Source of the DNA: Botryotinia globosa
Taxonomy: Eukaryota > Ascomycota > Leotiomycetes > Helotiales > Sclerotiniaceae
Reading direction: 5' to 3'
Length of the DNA: 64,000 bases
NCBI GenBank assembly: GCA_014898425.1
Contig: RCSZ01000006.1
Span: forward strand, 372,001-436,000
The notes beneath the pieces were generated by a model. That model was not told the DNA's origin. It worked only from the letters and a program-made list of their open reading frames with translations, and ran no database searches. How positions within the stretch are numbered: position 1 is the first letter of the stretch; each line of letters opens with the position of its first letter. Positions 22,602 through 36,031 of the stretch are shown one piece after another. Made by a program: the position numbers and the translations under genes.

Positions 22602-23841
22602 TTAAGCAACAGTACTTCCCGCGAAAGCATCACTGATCTCGGTAGAGTTCTTCCCTAATGCCAACAAGATACCGAGCAGAACCTTCGACTTCTGGGGGTT
22701 CAAATATCCAGATGCAATATGCAGGGCTGTCTCACTGCTGATATCAGAGAGAGGAACTTCTCCATTTGGAGCACGAGTACTTTGAACGATGGGGATGTTC
22801 AATCTGTTGATGACATCTTCCATGGCGTAGTTGAAGGATGTGCTTACACTTCCTGCACCGGCACCGGCAATCTAGTAGAGATATTAGTCAAAATGTTTGC
22901 GGTGAAGAATATAAGAGGGTACTTACAACTATACCCTTGGCACCGCTGGAAACAGCATTGTAAAGGGTATCGTTATGCATATCTTGATTTGCAAACAGAA
23001 TATCCACCCGAGGGATTTCGGTTACATTTGAGATATCGTATGCAATCTTTCCGGTGGGTTCAACTGGCGGGTAGAAGAAATAAGGAGTATTTGAGATGAG
23101 AGTACCCAAGTTACCCATCTCAATGGCTTTGAATGTGTCTATAGTATTGGCATTTGTCTTGGTAACATAGTATGCGGAAACAATACGATCATTAAGAACA
23201 ACCAAAGCTCCGCGACCAACGGCTTTGGGACTTACACCCACAGTGATAGCTTCGAGGAGATTGAAAGGTCCATCTGCTGAAATGGCGGTGGAGGGACGCA
23301 TGGATCCAACGATGACGACCGGTTTTCCACAGTTGACCGTGGCATCCATGAAGAAGGCGGTCTCTTCTAATGTATCTGTACCGTGGGTAATAACTGCACC
23401 ACTCATGGTATCATCGTTGCAAATTACCTCGTTGATTTGCTTTGAGAGGTCGAGGAGAATGCTAGAGGTCACGTCCGCACTACCGACGTTGGAGATTTGT
23501 ACTCCAGCGACGTTGGAGACGTTAAGGACTTCTGGAACGGCATCGAGGAGAGTTAAAATTCCAACGGCACCTGCAGTATATCCAGTCGTTGCTGTGTTAC
23601 TGCTGCTAGAGCCTGCAATTGTACCACCTGTATCGAGTCAGTATAGATTATAAGAAATTGACTGATGGATTGCCATACCAGTTGCGAAAACAGTGATATT
23701 TGGCAGGCTCGCATTCATCTGAGTGAAGTTGAGTCCATTGGAGTTGGTAAAGACAAATGGACTTGTATCCCGCTGGTAAACCACTGGGGAAGCAGAGGCA
23801 AATGCTGCAAGAGCAGTAACAGACAAGAAACGTGAGAACAT
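22602..23841 (-). CDS. Secreted L-asparaginase (type II-like)
   Basis: Hydrolyses asparagine to aspartate and ammonia, probably outside the cell or in the wall. Exons are 23679-23841, 22927-23627 and 22602-22871 (377 residues); introns are 51 and 55 nt and phases agree. Residues 1-18 (MFSRFLSVTALAAFASAS) are a signal peptide. The first active-site motif, ATGGTIAG (about 53-60), is split by intron 1 and holds the nucleophilic Thr. The second, HGTDTLEET (about 133), holds the Thr-Asp pair. VGSMRPSTAISADGP is the conserved substrate-binding region. Several NxT/S sites suggest glycosylation. A TATA box lies 71 bp upstream of the ATG. Likely used for nitrogen scavenging. Confidence 0.93.
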
Positions 23842-23911
23842 GATGAATTGGAGGATGTTCTTCTGGACATGGGAGGATGAGGTACTGGCTAAAAAGGGAA
23901 AACCATGATCT

Positions 23912-23918
23912 CTTTATA
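23912..23918 (-). promoter_or_regulatory. TATA box of the L-asparaginase gene
   Basis: TATAAAG on the minus strand, 71 bp before the start codon, in the expected position for a regulated secreted-enzyme gene. Confidence 0.5.
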
Positions 23919-23924
23919 CTCATC

Positions 23925-25823
23925 TCCAACACATCACGATGTCTCACCGGGTAGAACACTCTTACTGGCGCCAAGTATCTTACATGATAGTTTAGTGCAT
24001 CATTGCCAGACTTAGCTACCAAGTGTTTATCTTTATCAAACTAATCCTCCCATGCCAATAAGATTATCAAATCAAACGTCCGATCATTATCCAACCGGTA
24101 TCGCTGGGATACGAAGTGACTCTCGGTCGCAGAAACAAAAGGCTCATTCTATAAATCGTGGGGTTGGTACCTGGTCCTGATGTTCAGGGAAAACGAAGGA
24201 GAGTGGAGCGGTGGAATGCGGGCAGATAGTCTAGTGACTAGCGGAGGGGGGCATTTTCAGGAGATTAGTCAACAACTCACTCAACTACCGACGAATGACC
24301 TTGTCAAGTCAATCTTCCCTATCGGATCTCGGACGTCCCTAAAATATCCGGCGCACGATCCATGATGATGGGCGGGGCGGTATCCTTCTCAACCTTGATA
24401 TTCAGGCTGATGGTCATCGCTGCCCGTTGCACGCATTGATCTCGCTTCTTCGACAGTGTACAGTACGATCAGACGCGATCATCAAAATCTTACATCTGGG
24501 GACGAGGGAAATGAACGGAAAGATGTGGAGAATCCTCAATACGTGGTACTAGCATTCAACACTTCACATCGGCAGACCTGTCGGTGTCCAGATTGAATTT
24601 CCCAGACGTCATCAGCGTCTTATCATTTTCAGGAACCAACCATAGTTGTGGTAATATTCATCCCCACGAGCTTCAATGAGAACCCGGAACGGTTAGATAA
24701 CGCATAGTTTGGTCGTATACTTATCGAAATTGGTAATCATTCTGCGAGGAATCCGAAGTCCTATCATGATACCAACGAAATAACAAATTGGTCAGTAGAA
24801 TAATAATAATCGGTTCATTATCAGACTGAGCGTGGGAGAGAGAATGAAATTCTTATCGTGCCAATAGCGTGGCTGGCTTAGGAGCGAGGGAAGTCAAAGA
24901 GGGAGCTAGATCAAGAATATAAGCCACCTGCACCTTCTGAATTATATGAGAACCTTAATGTAGATACCTCATCCCAACATCCAAGGTTCATGCTGTTTGT
25001 TGGATTGTTGAAGCTTCAATTTATATTATGTAATGCCGCCCTCAAGACCTGGTGGACGCAGTATCTAAGATGCTTCCAGATGAATTGATGAATCTGCCAA
25101 TGCTTAACCCATTTTGAACAGGCTAGGCAAATATAAATGACGATAATGAATGAGGCTGTACTACTCCAACAGTTCGCTTTGATCATTTCGTAGCTTCGCA
25201 TCTATCAAGCTCAGAGGTAAAGGAAACATCAGAATTGAAGAGAGTGACCTCAGGATGACATGTTGTTATGGAAGCTGTTAATTTTTGTTGGATTAGTCAT
25301 CCTTGTACCACCCTGCCGACGACATAGAAAGTTCACTGGGGAAAGATAGTTCGTGAAATAAGCATGAAATTAGGATCAGCATACTCGATTATTGAAGGCA
25401 TTCCTTGCAATGCGTTCGATGATAATGCTCAAGAGCCTCGTCTTTCTCACGGTCAAAAAGCGATTGTGGATTTGAATCTATCTTTTGTATATCTGCAGAC
25501 TTCTACCCTAATTAGCGGACGGACGGAGAACGACCGTCTGCAACCCAGTCTCTCATCAAGAATCCCAACCCTTGAGGCAAACAGCCACGAACGATGTCCC
25601 CAGTTCCTGAATTTGAATGCACACCTGCAGTCCTTGGTACCTTTGACTGTGAGATCATCTGATCCCATAACTCAGGCCCATTTATCGAAGAAAGACGATA
25701 CATGTGCAGAAGCTGTGAAAGACAAGGTCTATCCCCGCATATCTGTCTCGACTCGATGCCTAATTAATAAGAATTAGTATAGAACCCGGTACCCAATCTC
25801 AAAAATGAACTCGTACCATTCTT
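23925..25823. other. Intergenic, no supported gene
   Basis: The upstream part is the promoter side of the asparaginase gene. A plus-strand frame at 25364-25777 (137 codons from ATG) has unremarkable composition and no domain; I leave it uncalled. Confidence 0.45.
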
Positions 25824-26633
25824 CTACTTTGATGCGTATTTTCTCCTCGGGAACGCCATTTCGATTCGCGGAATTTTCGCTTCTGGATGCATTTCTTTCC
25901 ACTTCTCAAAACCACTGCGAATATCATTGATCGTGTTCTCATAATACTTCTTCCCGATATTGCTCAACTGCGTCCACTTGTATAATGGATGCTTGCCGAA
26001 CTCTTCCATCGTCGTCACCAACCTCATCTCAGGGTATAATCTAGCTGTCTTGTTCATCGTGGACCTTCCAACCACATAAGCAACAGATTCGACTACAGGA
26101 TTGACGTAGAGGAAATGTTCGTAAATATACTTCCAAAGTCCAAATCCAAATTCTGGTGACAGAGCCAATGGGCCATATCTGGGATTGTGCGACGTAGGTG
26201 ATACGTGTGGAGCATAACATTCTCGGCCAGCCACAAAGGCGATGTGACGAGCTTGAGAGAGCAAGTCATTCTCTGTGCTACAACAGCGGGTTTGTTGAAG
26301 TAAAAGGTGATCGTCACATATGTATACAAGTGTATCCTTTATTGGGTTGTAGAATGAACGGTATGTGTCGCCACTGGTTCCTCCCTTATTAGAACAGGTG
26401 AGATTGTGAAGGTATAGTTGCTTGTAGTGTTTAAGATAAACCTCGCGGGAATCGAGACAGGTGTAGTATAGCGCGGAGGGCCTTGATGGTTCGAATGGTC
26501 CAAAATAATCATGGTAGACGAGTTGTCCTTTTGGAAGCGCCTGGAACCAAATTTCAAGCTGTATCTCTTTAGGAAAGAGTGTGAAGCTTGTAAAGCACAA
26601 AGCTATATTATTTTGGGGTTCTGATGAATTCAT
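25824..26633 (-). CDS. 2EXR-domain protein
   Basis: Single exon of 269 residues. The frame is open to 26684, but the first ATG is 26633 (MNSSEPQNN). Residues 17-35, FTLFPKEIQLEIWFQALP, form the F-box-like helix that opens the fungal 2EXR domain; the rest continues with the alternating aromatic and charged pattern usual for these proteins (ALYYTCLDSREVYLKHY). The family is greatly expanded in Leotiomycetes and its function is unknown, possibly protein-protein interaction. No signal peptide or membrane segment. Confidence 0.8.
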   Translation of the reverse strand: MNSSEPQNNIALCFTSFTLFPKEIQLEIWFQALPKGQLVYHDYFGPFEPSRPSALYYTCLDSREVYLKHYKQLYLHNLTCSNKGGTSGDTYRSFYNPIKDTLVYICDDHLLLQQTRCCSTENDLLSQARHIAFVAGRECYAPHVSPTSHNPRYGPLALSPEFGFGLWKYIYEHFLYVNPVVESVAYVVGRSTMNKTARLYPEMRLVTTMEEFGKHPLYKWTQLSNIGKKYYENTINDIRSGFEKWKEMHPEAKIPRIEMAFPRRKYASK

Positions 26634-28973
26634 CGTACACCAACGTTGTTGTTGATGTCTCTTTCCCTGATAATGGAAGCTCAAAGAAATGAAAGCAATT
26701 GTATATTTTAAGAGCTGTTTATTCTTCTTCTATAAGAAACAATCTCGGCTCGGAAAGAATATTTCCGACTGTCATTGACCAGATATTGTTAGAGTTGAAT
26801 TTAATTCGCTCAGCCAGTTTGTCTTTGAGACTATTTTGGAATTATTCTCAGTTATTCACTAGCTAATTATCAAACTACTACAATCAATTCGCACATTTAT
26901 TTCAGATATCCTAGAGCCCGAAAGAAGATTTTCTGCAAATAAAAAACAATCATGCAGCTTTTCTGATGTAGAGGGGTGTACGCTTGTCTGATAATACATA
27001 ATCATATAGTTCGGTTTTGATTTTGGAACCTCTGCCAGAGAAACGCCCTCATCAGATTGCTCAAGAATCAGGGCTGACGAACTGAATGAGAGACTCTATG
27101 TTTCAAGGTCTTTCAATACTCGAGATAGACGCAACATTTCAATTCGATTGAAGATTAAAAGGGTTACCAGGGGGGAGGGGCACCTCATTATCAGACTGCA
27201 ACTGGGAACTACTAGAAGCCCTGGCTCATTTCCCTAACCGTAGAAAGGAAGGGTGTAGAAGAGTATCTTAGCAGACCCTGAGAAGTCTGTGGAGAGCACT
27301 TCAAGATATATAATGGGCGCCACTTCATGCAAACATGTATTAGATTGTCTGCTTCGTGCCACAACAGATGACGAGTTCATTCGGGCGAGCATTTCGATAT
27401 TAAGTGCTGAAAAAAGGAACGATCTGGCAAAGCCATCTCAACGATGGTGAATGATTTATATCACCTCTTGCAGTCTGATGGAAACCCCGGTGTCAACACT
27501 CAACTTGTCCTGAAAACTACCAGGGCATGTCTCACTGGACTTCAGCCCACTTCAAGAAATCACAAATAATCACTAGAGTCATATGATGCCTGGAAACTGA
27601 TCGTGGGAATGCTTTACAGATTTCGGTTCAAGCTTACAAATTTCTGGTAATGGATACTGGGGAATAATAATTGTCTAAAGTGCATATAGGTCCTACATGT
27701 ATGGGGCATGAGAACCCTTGGTTTATATCATGTGCAACTCCATCGTAACGTAGCAACCATCTGTCGGTCATTTAGGATATTCCATACCGCCGGGTAAAGG
27801 TGCCGAACCTTGCAGATATGCTTATTTTTGGAGCCCCATCTCGGCGGCTATTTCGAGATGCTCAGCTACCATCAATCCTTGCTTACACGGCTATCTAAAT
27901 CGCAATCGGAGCGTTTTGCATTACAAAGGGAACACCCTGAAATACTCTTGTGATTCGCTCGTATATTTCTTTACTTCATCGACTCGGTTCTCATGACCCT
28001 GGTGGAGATTTTTTCCGGGACTCGACTATGCTATCTTCAGACAATCTACGTCTCAGCCCAGATCCTGACAATACATCGAGTGGTTACTTCCCATCTAGTG
28101 ATGAGACGAGATAGAGCCCAGTTTGTCTTCATCAATTAAACTTAATCCAATTTGAGGTGTTGCGTGAACAGTTGACCAAAATTTAAATACTTGGCATTTG
28201 TCTTTAATTTGCTCATGCAAGTACCTTGAGATGCCAAGTTCTCGGTATGTTGAAGCTAGAATGATAAGCGAACTTCAGTTTTATTCCTGCATTGATTGAA
28301 TGATCCTATTGGGGTTTATCGTATTAAGAGCTTGAGGTCGAAGCCATCCCGGCGCCAGGGTCAGCATCTTCAAGTGCCAGTGTAGAGGTAAATATTCAAG
28401 CTCTGCTCGATCTAAATGACATGTAGTCTCGCAATAAGCCGATAGTTGGGCTGCTTATGGATAGCTATCGATTTATCATGCAAAACACATACTCCTAGAG
28501 TGTCCACCCTTTCAACACTTAATTTAAACCCATATTTTCAGATCCACATTCGTTTTCCTGGCATCTTTCATCCAATAGAGACATCGCTTAAACAGTTAGC
28601 GAGTGCTCAGAAGTCTTGATTTGCATACTCTGTATATTTTTAATATCATCCAGGCAATCTGCGACATCATTTAGCGTACTCCATTACCGCTGGTGTATGT
28701 ATGAGACATATCGGAAGAGCTGCAGATTCATATTGAGCTTTTGTGGTGGTGGCATACTTGCAAGTTTTGTATAAGACGAAAAGAAATCCCTCCAATTCTT
28801 GCTGTCTATCGATTCAATTTCTCTCTTCCCTTCGGCATAGCAGGCTGTGTCTCTTCCTTTCCGAGTGTTTATTTGTATTACTATTTATTTTCTAGAACTT
28901 TCCTCCTCAACATCCACAATACCTTGTCTTACCTTTTTAAAAAGACATTGGCATTTCGTGTCCACACACCATC
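26634..28973. other. Gene-poor stretch with possible coding relics
   Basis: Two overlapping plus-strand frames at 27313-27450 and 27444-27569 are protein-like (45 and 41 codons), in different frames, and have no splice sites to join them. They may be remnants of a dead gene. The last 200-300 bp are the promoter of the Egh16-like gene. Otherwise nothing is seen. Confidence 0.4.
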
Positions 28974-29867
28974 ATGCACACACCAACTATTGTCATTGGT
29001 CTCCTTGCCATGAGCCCTCTTGTGGTGGCCCATGGAAAAATTGCAGTTGTAACTGGAAATCTCGGTGGAAACGGTACTGCCCTGGGAATCAAAGGAGCTG
29101 TTGTTGCAGATACTGGGTCAAATTCCAAAACAGAGCTCGATACTACGGTATTCGACATTGGTAGTAATAATTGTGGACAAACAGAGGTATTGATACTACT
29201 TGTCACCTCGTACGTCAACTATCAGTTAACAGTTTCAAGGCTACAGGAAGAAACAAAGCAGAGTCCGGTGTGACTAAATCAATGGCTCTTTCGGGCAACA
29301 CACTTCCACAGATAAGTACCGATAATGCATCTATCTCGGGTACTTTCCATATTGTGACTTCCGACGGTGCAGGTGTATGTATACAATTTTCCGTATTGCT
29401 TAGAAATGTATTCGCTGATACGTGCGTAGCCTCTTACAGCAATGGTTGACACTACTGGAAAAGGCGATTTTTCGGATGCAATCAAAGCCGTGGTTACTAC
29501 TCAAATACCAGGAAGAAGGGGCAATATAAAGAAGGCTAAACAAACAAGATGGGAGCGGGTTATGAGAAGCGTTGGTTTGATGAAAAGAGCCTCCAATATC
29601 AACGAAGACTATGTGAGATACTGAGTTCCTGACATCCCCTTTCTCAATTTTTGCTAACCAAGTATGCAGCCATTCAGTGTAGATATTCCGGCTGGCATAA
29701 TTTGTACCGGTACTGTGGCAGGACAATCCAATGTCTGTATGGTCAAGGTTGTGAACCCATCGAATGCGGGACCTTTCGGTGGATGCGTTGCTGTTCAGCA
29801 ATCTACGGGTACGAATGCAACAGCTTCTGCCAGGAGGAATCTTAAGCCCATGAAATTTTCCGTTTGA
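28974..29867 (+). CDS. Egh16/Gas1-like secreted protein (appressorium-associated family)
   Basis: Exons are 28974-29186, 29240-29372, 29440-29612 and 29670-29867 (238 residues); introns are 53, 67 and 57 nt and phases agree throughout. The first acceptor (TTTCAAG at 29239) is the one that keeps the frame. Residues 1-19 are a signal peptide ending VVAHG. The block GKIAVVTGNLGGNGTALGIK and the later GFRGDAT-like conserved glycines and cysteines (SNNCGQTE, PAGIICTGT, VCMVKVVN) are typical of the Egh16H/MAS3/Gas family (DUF3129). Members are made in infection structures of powdery mildew and rice blast fungi, and some contribute to penetration. The biochemical role is unknown. The short linker between residues about 140 and 174 is basic (RRGNIKKAKQTRWERVM). 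Confidence 0.85.
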
Positions 29868-31185
29868 TAATAAGTGGTATTGTATAGCATGTATGCAACC
29901 TTAAGGAAACAATCTCTTCGAGGAAAAGGAACCGTGAGTGGAGGCTCTACCCCGGATTAGTCAGGTGGGTGGAGCTAAAGTCTGGGGGCTAAAGCGGGGA
30001 ACGGCTTCGTAGGGCTGTACAAGTCAGATAAGGTTATCTTGTGTGTATATGAATCGATGTGTCAATGAAATGACTTTGCTCTACTTCCATGACCTCAGCA
30101 ATCTTGACGATTAATGTTGTGATTAAAGCCATGGATTGTTCATGCAGCGGACCTGAATATACCACCAATGTACTCATTCAGTGGCGATGAACCTAATTTG
30201 ATTGGAGCGGAGTATTCATTGATTTTGATATCGATAACAGTGGTGGATCCAAAGATGCTGTACTCGGTGCTTGTGCTTGAGTACCGTTCGAAGCGAGGTG
30301 AGCGGAAACGCGGTCACAATCTGTAGATGTCCGCCTGGAGTTTATATTCTATATGTTCATCTAATAAGAAATGGGGTTCATCAGGTCCAATTTAATTTAT
30401 CGCTGGATCTATTTCCTTTTAACCTTCGGCATTTGTCAACACAGAAAGTCAGCATAATCTTTTTCAATGCGTTATCGCCGGCTCATCACGTGCAAAGCTC
30501 TGATGAAGCTATTACGAGAAGCGACAAGATAACAACTGCAATCCTTCTTCCATGGCCAGATAAGAAATCCTCTACTCATTCGACACTCAATCTATATGCA
30601 TCTTCACGGCAACCAACGAATTTCCTTGATTTTCTTTTGCATGTCTATCTATGGATTTACAAATGCCTCAATGGCATTTTTCAAGCTTGCTCATGCATTT
30701 TTGGCGTCAAACGAAGCTGCAAGAAGCCTCAGCAATGCATATTTCCGTCCCCGTGTTCCATTACTTGTATATTCTTGGTTTAAACCCTTTGACAAATCTA
30801 TGATGGATAAGTTTTGATCCCCCCGGCGTTTGTACAGTTCATAGATGAGGTACTTCTTACGTCCGTTAATTTGTCAATTGGTAATGATGTACCTGCATAT
30901 CTGTGTAGGTTGATTTGTACGGTATCTTCTCTCCTTCTTTTTCCAGATGTTCTGATGCAAGTTTTCTGTCATTGCAGCTTGTTAATCGGTGGCAATCCTG
31001 ATATCAAACATGCATTTCAATTTCCACACCAAATAGGCACTGATGCTCAGTGGTTATTCCCCATCTCACCTTCTTATATATCTCATATTTTGCCTTCACT
31101 TTCGTGAGATGAGCCAGTAGTAAACTTGTTCTTCATCTGCTTCTCTCTATAGATCTACTGGTACTCAATTAGGTGGCTGTATACG
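29868..31185. other. Intergenic, no supported gene
   Basis: Open frames at 30271-30783 and 30596-30817 have no recognised motif; the longer one begins at a non-ATG codon. The final part is the promoter of the MATE gene. Confidence 0.4.
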
Positions 31186-32808
31186 ATGAGTGACCAAAAC
31201 GATTCGAAGTCATCATGGCTTCCGAAGGTCTGCCGACCTTCAACCAATACCTCGCCAACATCCACACCTCCAAACGAACAATCTTCCCTTCTCCCCCGGT
31301 CTATCGACGTAGGAGAGACCTACGAGCTAGAAGACGATGATATAACTCCCGCCAAAAGATGGCTTGCCGAATTTCTACTCCTGTTGCGAGGTTCGGTTCC
31401 TGTCATCCTCGCATACGCATTACAGAACTCTCTCCAAACAATATCCGTCCTGATAGTCGGACAATTAAGTCCTGAAGCTCTAGCGACTGCAGCTTTCAGT
31501 TATATGTTTGCAATGTCTACGGCATGGCTCATCGCGCTTGGCGGAACGACTGCTCTAGACACATTGGCATCGTCTTCGTTCACTGGAAGTAAAAACCCGC
31601 ACGATTTGGGTGTATTGTTACAGCGAGGTTTCTTTGTTTTAACTGCTTTTTACATACCAGTTGCTATACTTTGGGCTTGCTCCGCTCCCATTTTTAGGTT
31701 TTTGGGACAGGAAGAATACATTTGTGTGGATAGTGCTAGGTTCTTGACTGCGTTGATTCCAGGTGGATTAGGATATATTTACTTTGAAGCTATGAAGAAG
31801 TATCTACAAGCACAAGGTATTACTTAATACTTTCTACTTTCTTTCCTTCACTGTTACAAGTATCTAATTTTTTGTACAGAGATCATGCGGCCAGGCACTT
31901 ACGTCCTTTTAATAACCTCCCCCCTCTCCGCCGGTCTCAATTACCTCTTCATCCACACCTTCAATTTAGGTCTCATTGGCGCTCCCCTCGCTACCGGTCT
32001 CTCCTATTGGCTCTCATTTCTCCTTCTAGTCCTCTACTCCCGCTTCATAACCGGATCTCAATGCTGGGGCGGTTTCACCATCCAATCACTTCATAACCTC
32101 GGAACGTTTTCCCGTCTTGCAATTCTCGGAGTTATCCACGTCGGTACCGAATGGTGGGCTTTTGAAATCGTCGCTTTGGCTGCCGGTCGATTAGGTACTA
32201 TCCCTTTGGCTGCCCAAAGTGTCATTATGACGACCGATCAAGTGATGAATACAATACCCTTTGGCATCGGTGTAGCAGCCAGTTCACGCGTTGGAAATTT
32301 GCTAGGAGCAAGAAACGCTAAGGGAGCAGCCAGAGCGGCGAATGTGGCGGCTTGGCTAAGTATGATTATGGGATTGCTGGTTTTGGTTGTTCTTATGAGT
32401 GTGAAAAATTTCTACGCCAGGATATTCAACGATGATTTGAGAGTTATCAAGTTAACGGCGGAAGTCATGCCATATGTTGCTTTATTTCAGATAGCAGATG
32501 GGCTTAATGGGAGTTGTGGAGGAAGTTTGAGAGGCATGGGGAGACAGCATGTTGGTGCCGGAGTCAATTTTATTAGTTATTATTGCGGTGCACTGCCATT
32601 GGGTATCTGGCTAGCGTTTCATGGATGGGGATTGGGAGGACTTTGGGTGGGTCAGTGTATCGCCCTTTATATTGTTGGTGCACTGGAATGGATTATTGTT
32701 GCGTGGAGTAACTGGGAAGGAGAGGTCAAGAGGGCGTTTGGAAGAATGGAGGTAGACGACCGGATTGAGGCCGGGATCGAGGGATTGGATGAGAGGGAGG
32801 AAATATAA
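31186..32808 (+). CDS. MATE-family multidrug/toxin efflux transporter
   Basis: Exons are 31186-31816 and 31880-32808 (519 residues); the 63-nt intron splits a Glu codon and restores QAQEIMRPGTYV. After a hydrophilic Ser/Pro-rich N-terminus of about 60 residues come about 12 hydrophobic helices in two bundles, as in eukaryotic MATE proteins. Family signatures seen are SVPVILAYALQNSLQTISVLIVG in helix 1-2 region, GGTTALDTLASSSFTG, QAQEIMRP at the half-repeat boundary, EWWAFEIVALAAGRLG, and GIGVAASSRVGNLLGA. These proteins export organic cations or drugs by H+ or Na+ antiport, at the plasma or vacuolar membrane. The substrate cannot be told from sequence, and no biosynthetic genes lie beside it. 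Confidence 0.93.
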
Positions 32809-34625
<1,817 letters not shown>

Positions 34626-35284
34626 TTACAACTTAGATATTTAGGGTTGGGTAAAATGGTGTTTATATTGTAAGTAGGCATGGAGTTGGTGGAAGGTTTA
34701 CATGGTTCACATATGATTCCCTACAAAGTTGGAATTACTGAATTTATGGCTATCTTTATTTTTTGCCTCTCCATGATCTCCAAGAGTGCAGACTGTAGTC
34801 CGGCAACTAAGAGGTTTGGACCTCAGAATTTAATTAAACGATTCAAAATTCTTGACATCCTCAGTGCAATTTGAATGCTGCAGTGTTTGAAACTATGTAG
34901 GGCTTACATCCAAACTGTCAGTCGGCATTTTTAGACTCACTATGCGGAAGCAGGTTTTCCGGTATCCTAACATTCCTTCACATACCTAGGTACGACATGG
35001 TCTGCGTGAATGCTTCTCAGCCAATCTAAGCATCTTTCCATCAAATCCTCGTATGGGTATCGTAGAGACATACTATGAAGTTCACATCAAAGATTGCATC
35101 GCGGGGAAATATAGACACGGGGTATTCATTTCATTAAGTCTTGCATTATCCTAATTTATCTCGCTCATGCAAACTGGCACATCCCCTTCCTCCTTCTAAT
35201 TGTACATACGGCATTCTGTTAACAGGCTCCAACAGAGACCTTAGTATTAAGCCACCATTTTACGAGGACAAACTCATTCTCCTC
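34626..35284. other. Intergenic between convergent genes
   Basis: 3' regions of the Dim1 gene and the following minus-strand secreted protein gene; no supported frame. Confidence 0.5.
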
Positions 35285-36031
35285 CTAATAGATAAGACCA
35301 CTGCCAACGCATGCTGGGAGTGGGTAAGAGTCTCCGGTGCAAAGACTGATAGTTCCAGAAACCCAGCTCAATCCTCCATAAGCCTGGCTTGTGTAGCTAT
35401 CAGCTTGGTAATAATCAGTCTGTCCGGGAGCACCAATGCATCCATTGTCAATGTAGCCAGATTTCCGGAGAGTGTAAGGGTTGGAAACGACGACTCCATA
35501 TTTGCCAGCTGGGACGGTGTATGTGTAGGCAGCAGCGTAGGTGGAACTCCATGTCTCTGTGTAGGTGATACCATAAGAGATTTGGAGAAAGGCTTCGATG
35601 GTGGCAGCAACGCCAGCATTGATGGAGAGAGAATTTGTGATTGAGTATCCTTCTGTGACGGCAACAAGGGAAGTGGTTGATCCTGCCTTGACGACGGAGG
35701 ACATAGGCACGTCCCAGTTCAAGAAATTCTCATCAGGGTTCTCGCGAATGACGGTTCCTGTCTTGCAACCACGCTTGGCCAAAGATGATGATGGGTAGTG
35801 TCCTGAGGTTCTGTTGATGGACGAAGTTCCATTGTAGCCTACAAGAGGACCAGGCCCTTGAGTGATGTTGAAACCATGGTGGTGCTTCCAGAATTCGGCT
35901 TTGTCCATGACTTCTGTGCGGCCATTATCGCCAAGGAGAATGACCTTGGACGCATCCAAGTGGGGGATTGTAGCTGCTCCCACAATGGTGGAGCTCAACA
36001 AGAGGCTGGAAAGAAGGGAAGTAATATACAT
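35285..36031 (-). CDS. Small secreted protein with Kex2-type propeptide, effector candidate
   Basis: Single exon of 248 residues. Residues 1-19 are a signal peptide (MYITSLLSSLLLSSTIVGA). A propeptide with NxT/S sites follows and ends at the dibasic site LAKR (84-87); the mature chain starts GCKTG and is about 161 residues. The mature part is rich in Tyr, Ser, Thr and Gly with alternating beta-strand-like stretches (TYTETWSSTYAAAYTYTVPAG) and has four cysteines (C89 and three near the C-terminus), enough for two disulphides. I do not recognise a characterised family. Similar secreted beta-rich proteins occur in plant-associated fungi, where they are listed as effector candidates. A TATA-like TATATGA is about 110 bp upstream. 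Confidence 0.7.
   Translation of the reverse strand: MYITSLLSSLLLSSTIVGAATIPHLDASKVILLGDNGRTEVMDKAEFWKHHHGFNITQGPGPLVGYNGTSSINRTSGHYPSSSLAKRGCKTGTVIRENPDENFLNWDVPMSSVVKAGSTTSLVAVTEGYSITNSLSINAGVAATIEAFLQISYGITYTETWSSTYAAAYTYTVPAGKYGVVVSNPYTLRKSGYIDNGCIGAPGQTDYYQADSYTSQAYGGLSWVSGTISLCTGDSYPLPACVGSGLIY

Noticed and set aside
30271..30783. 170-codon frame downstream of the Egh16-like gene
   Set aside because: Starts at TTG rather than ATG, has no domain, and overlaps other frames of similar quality.
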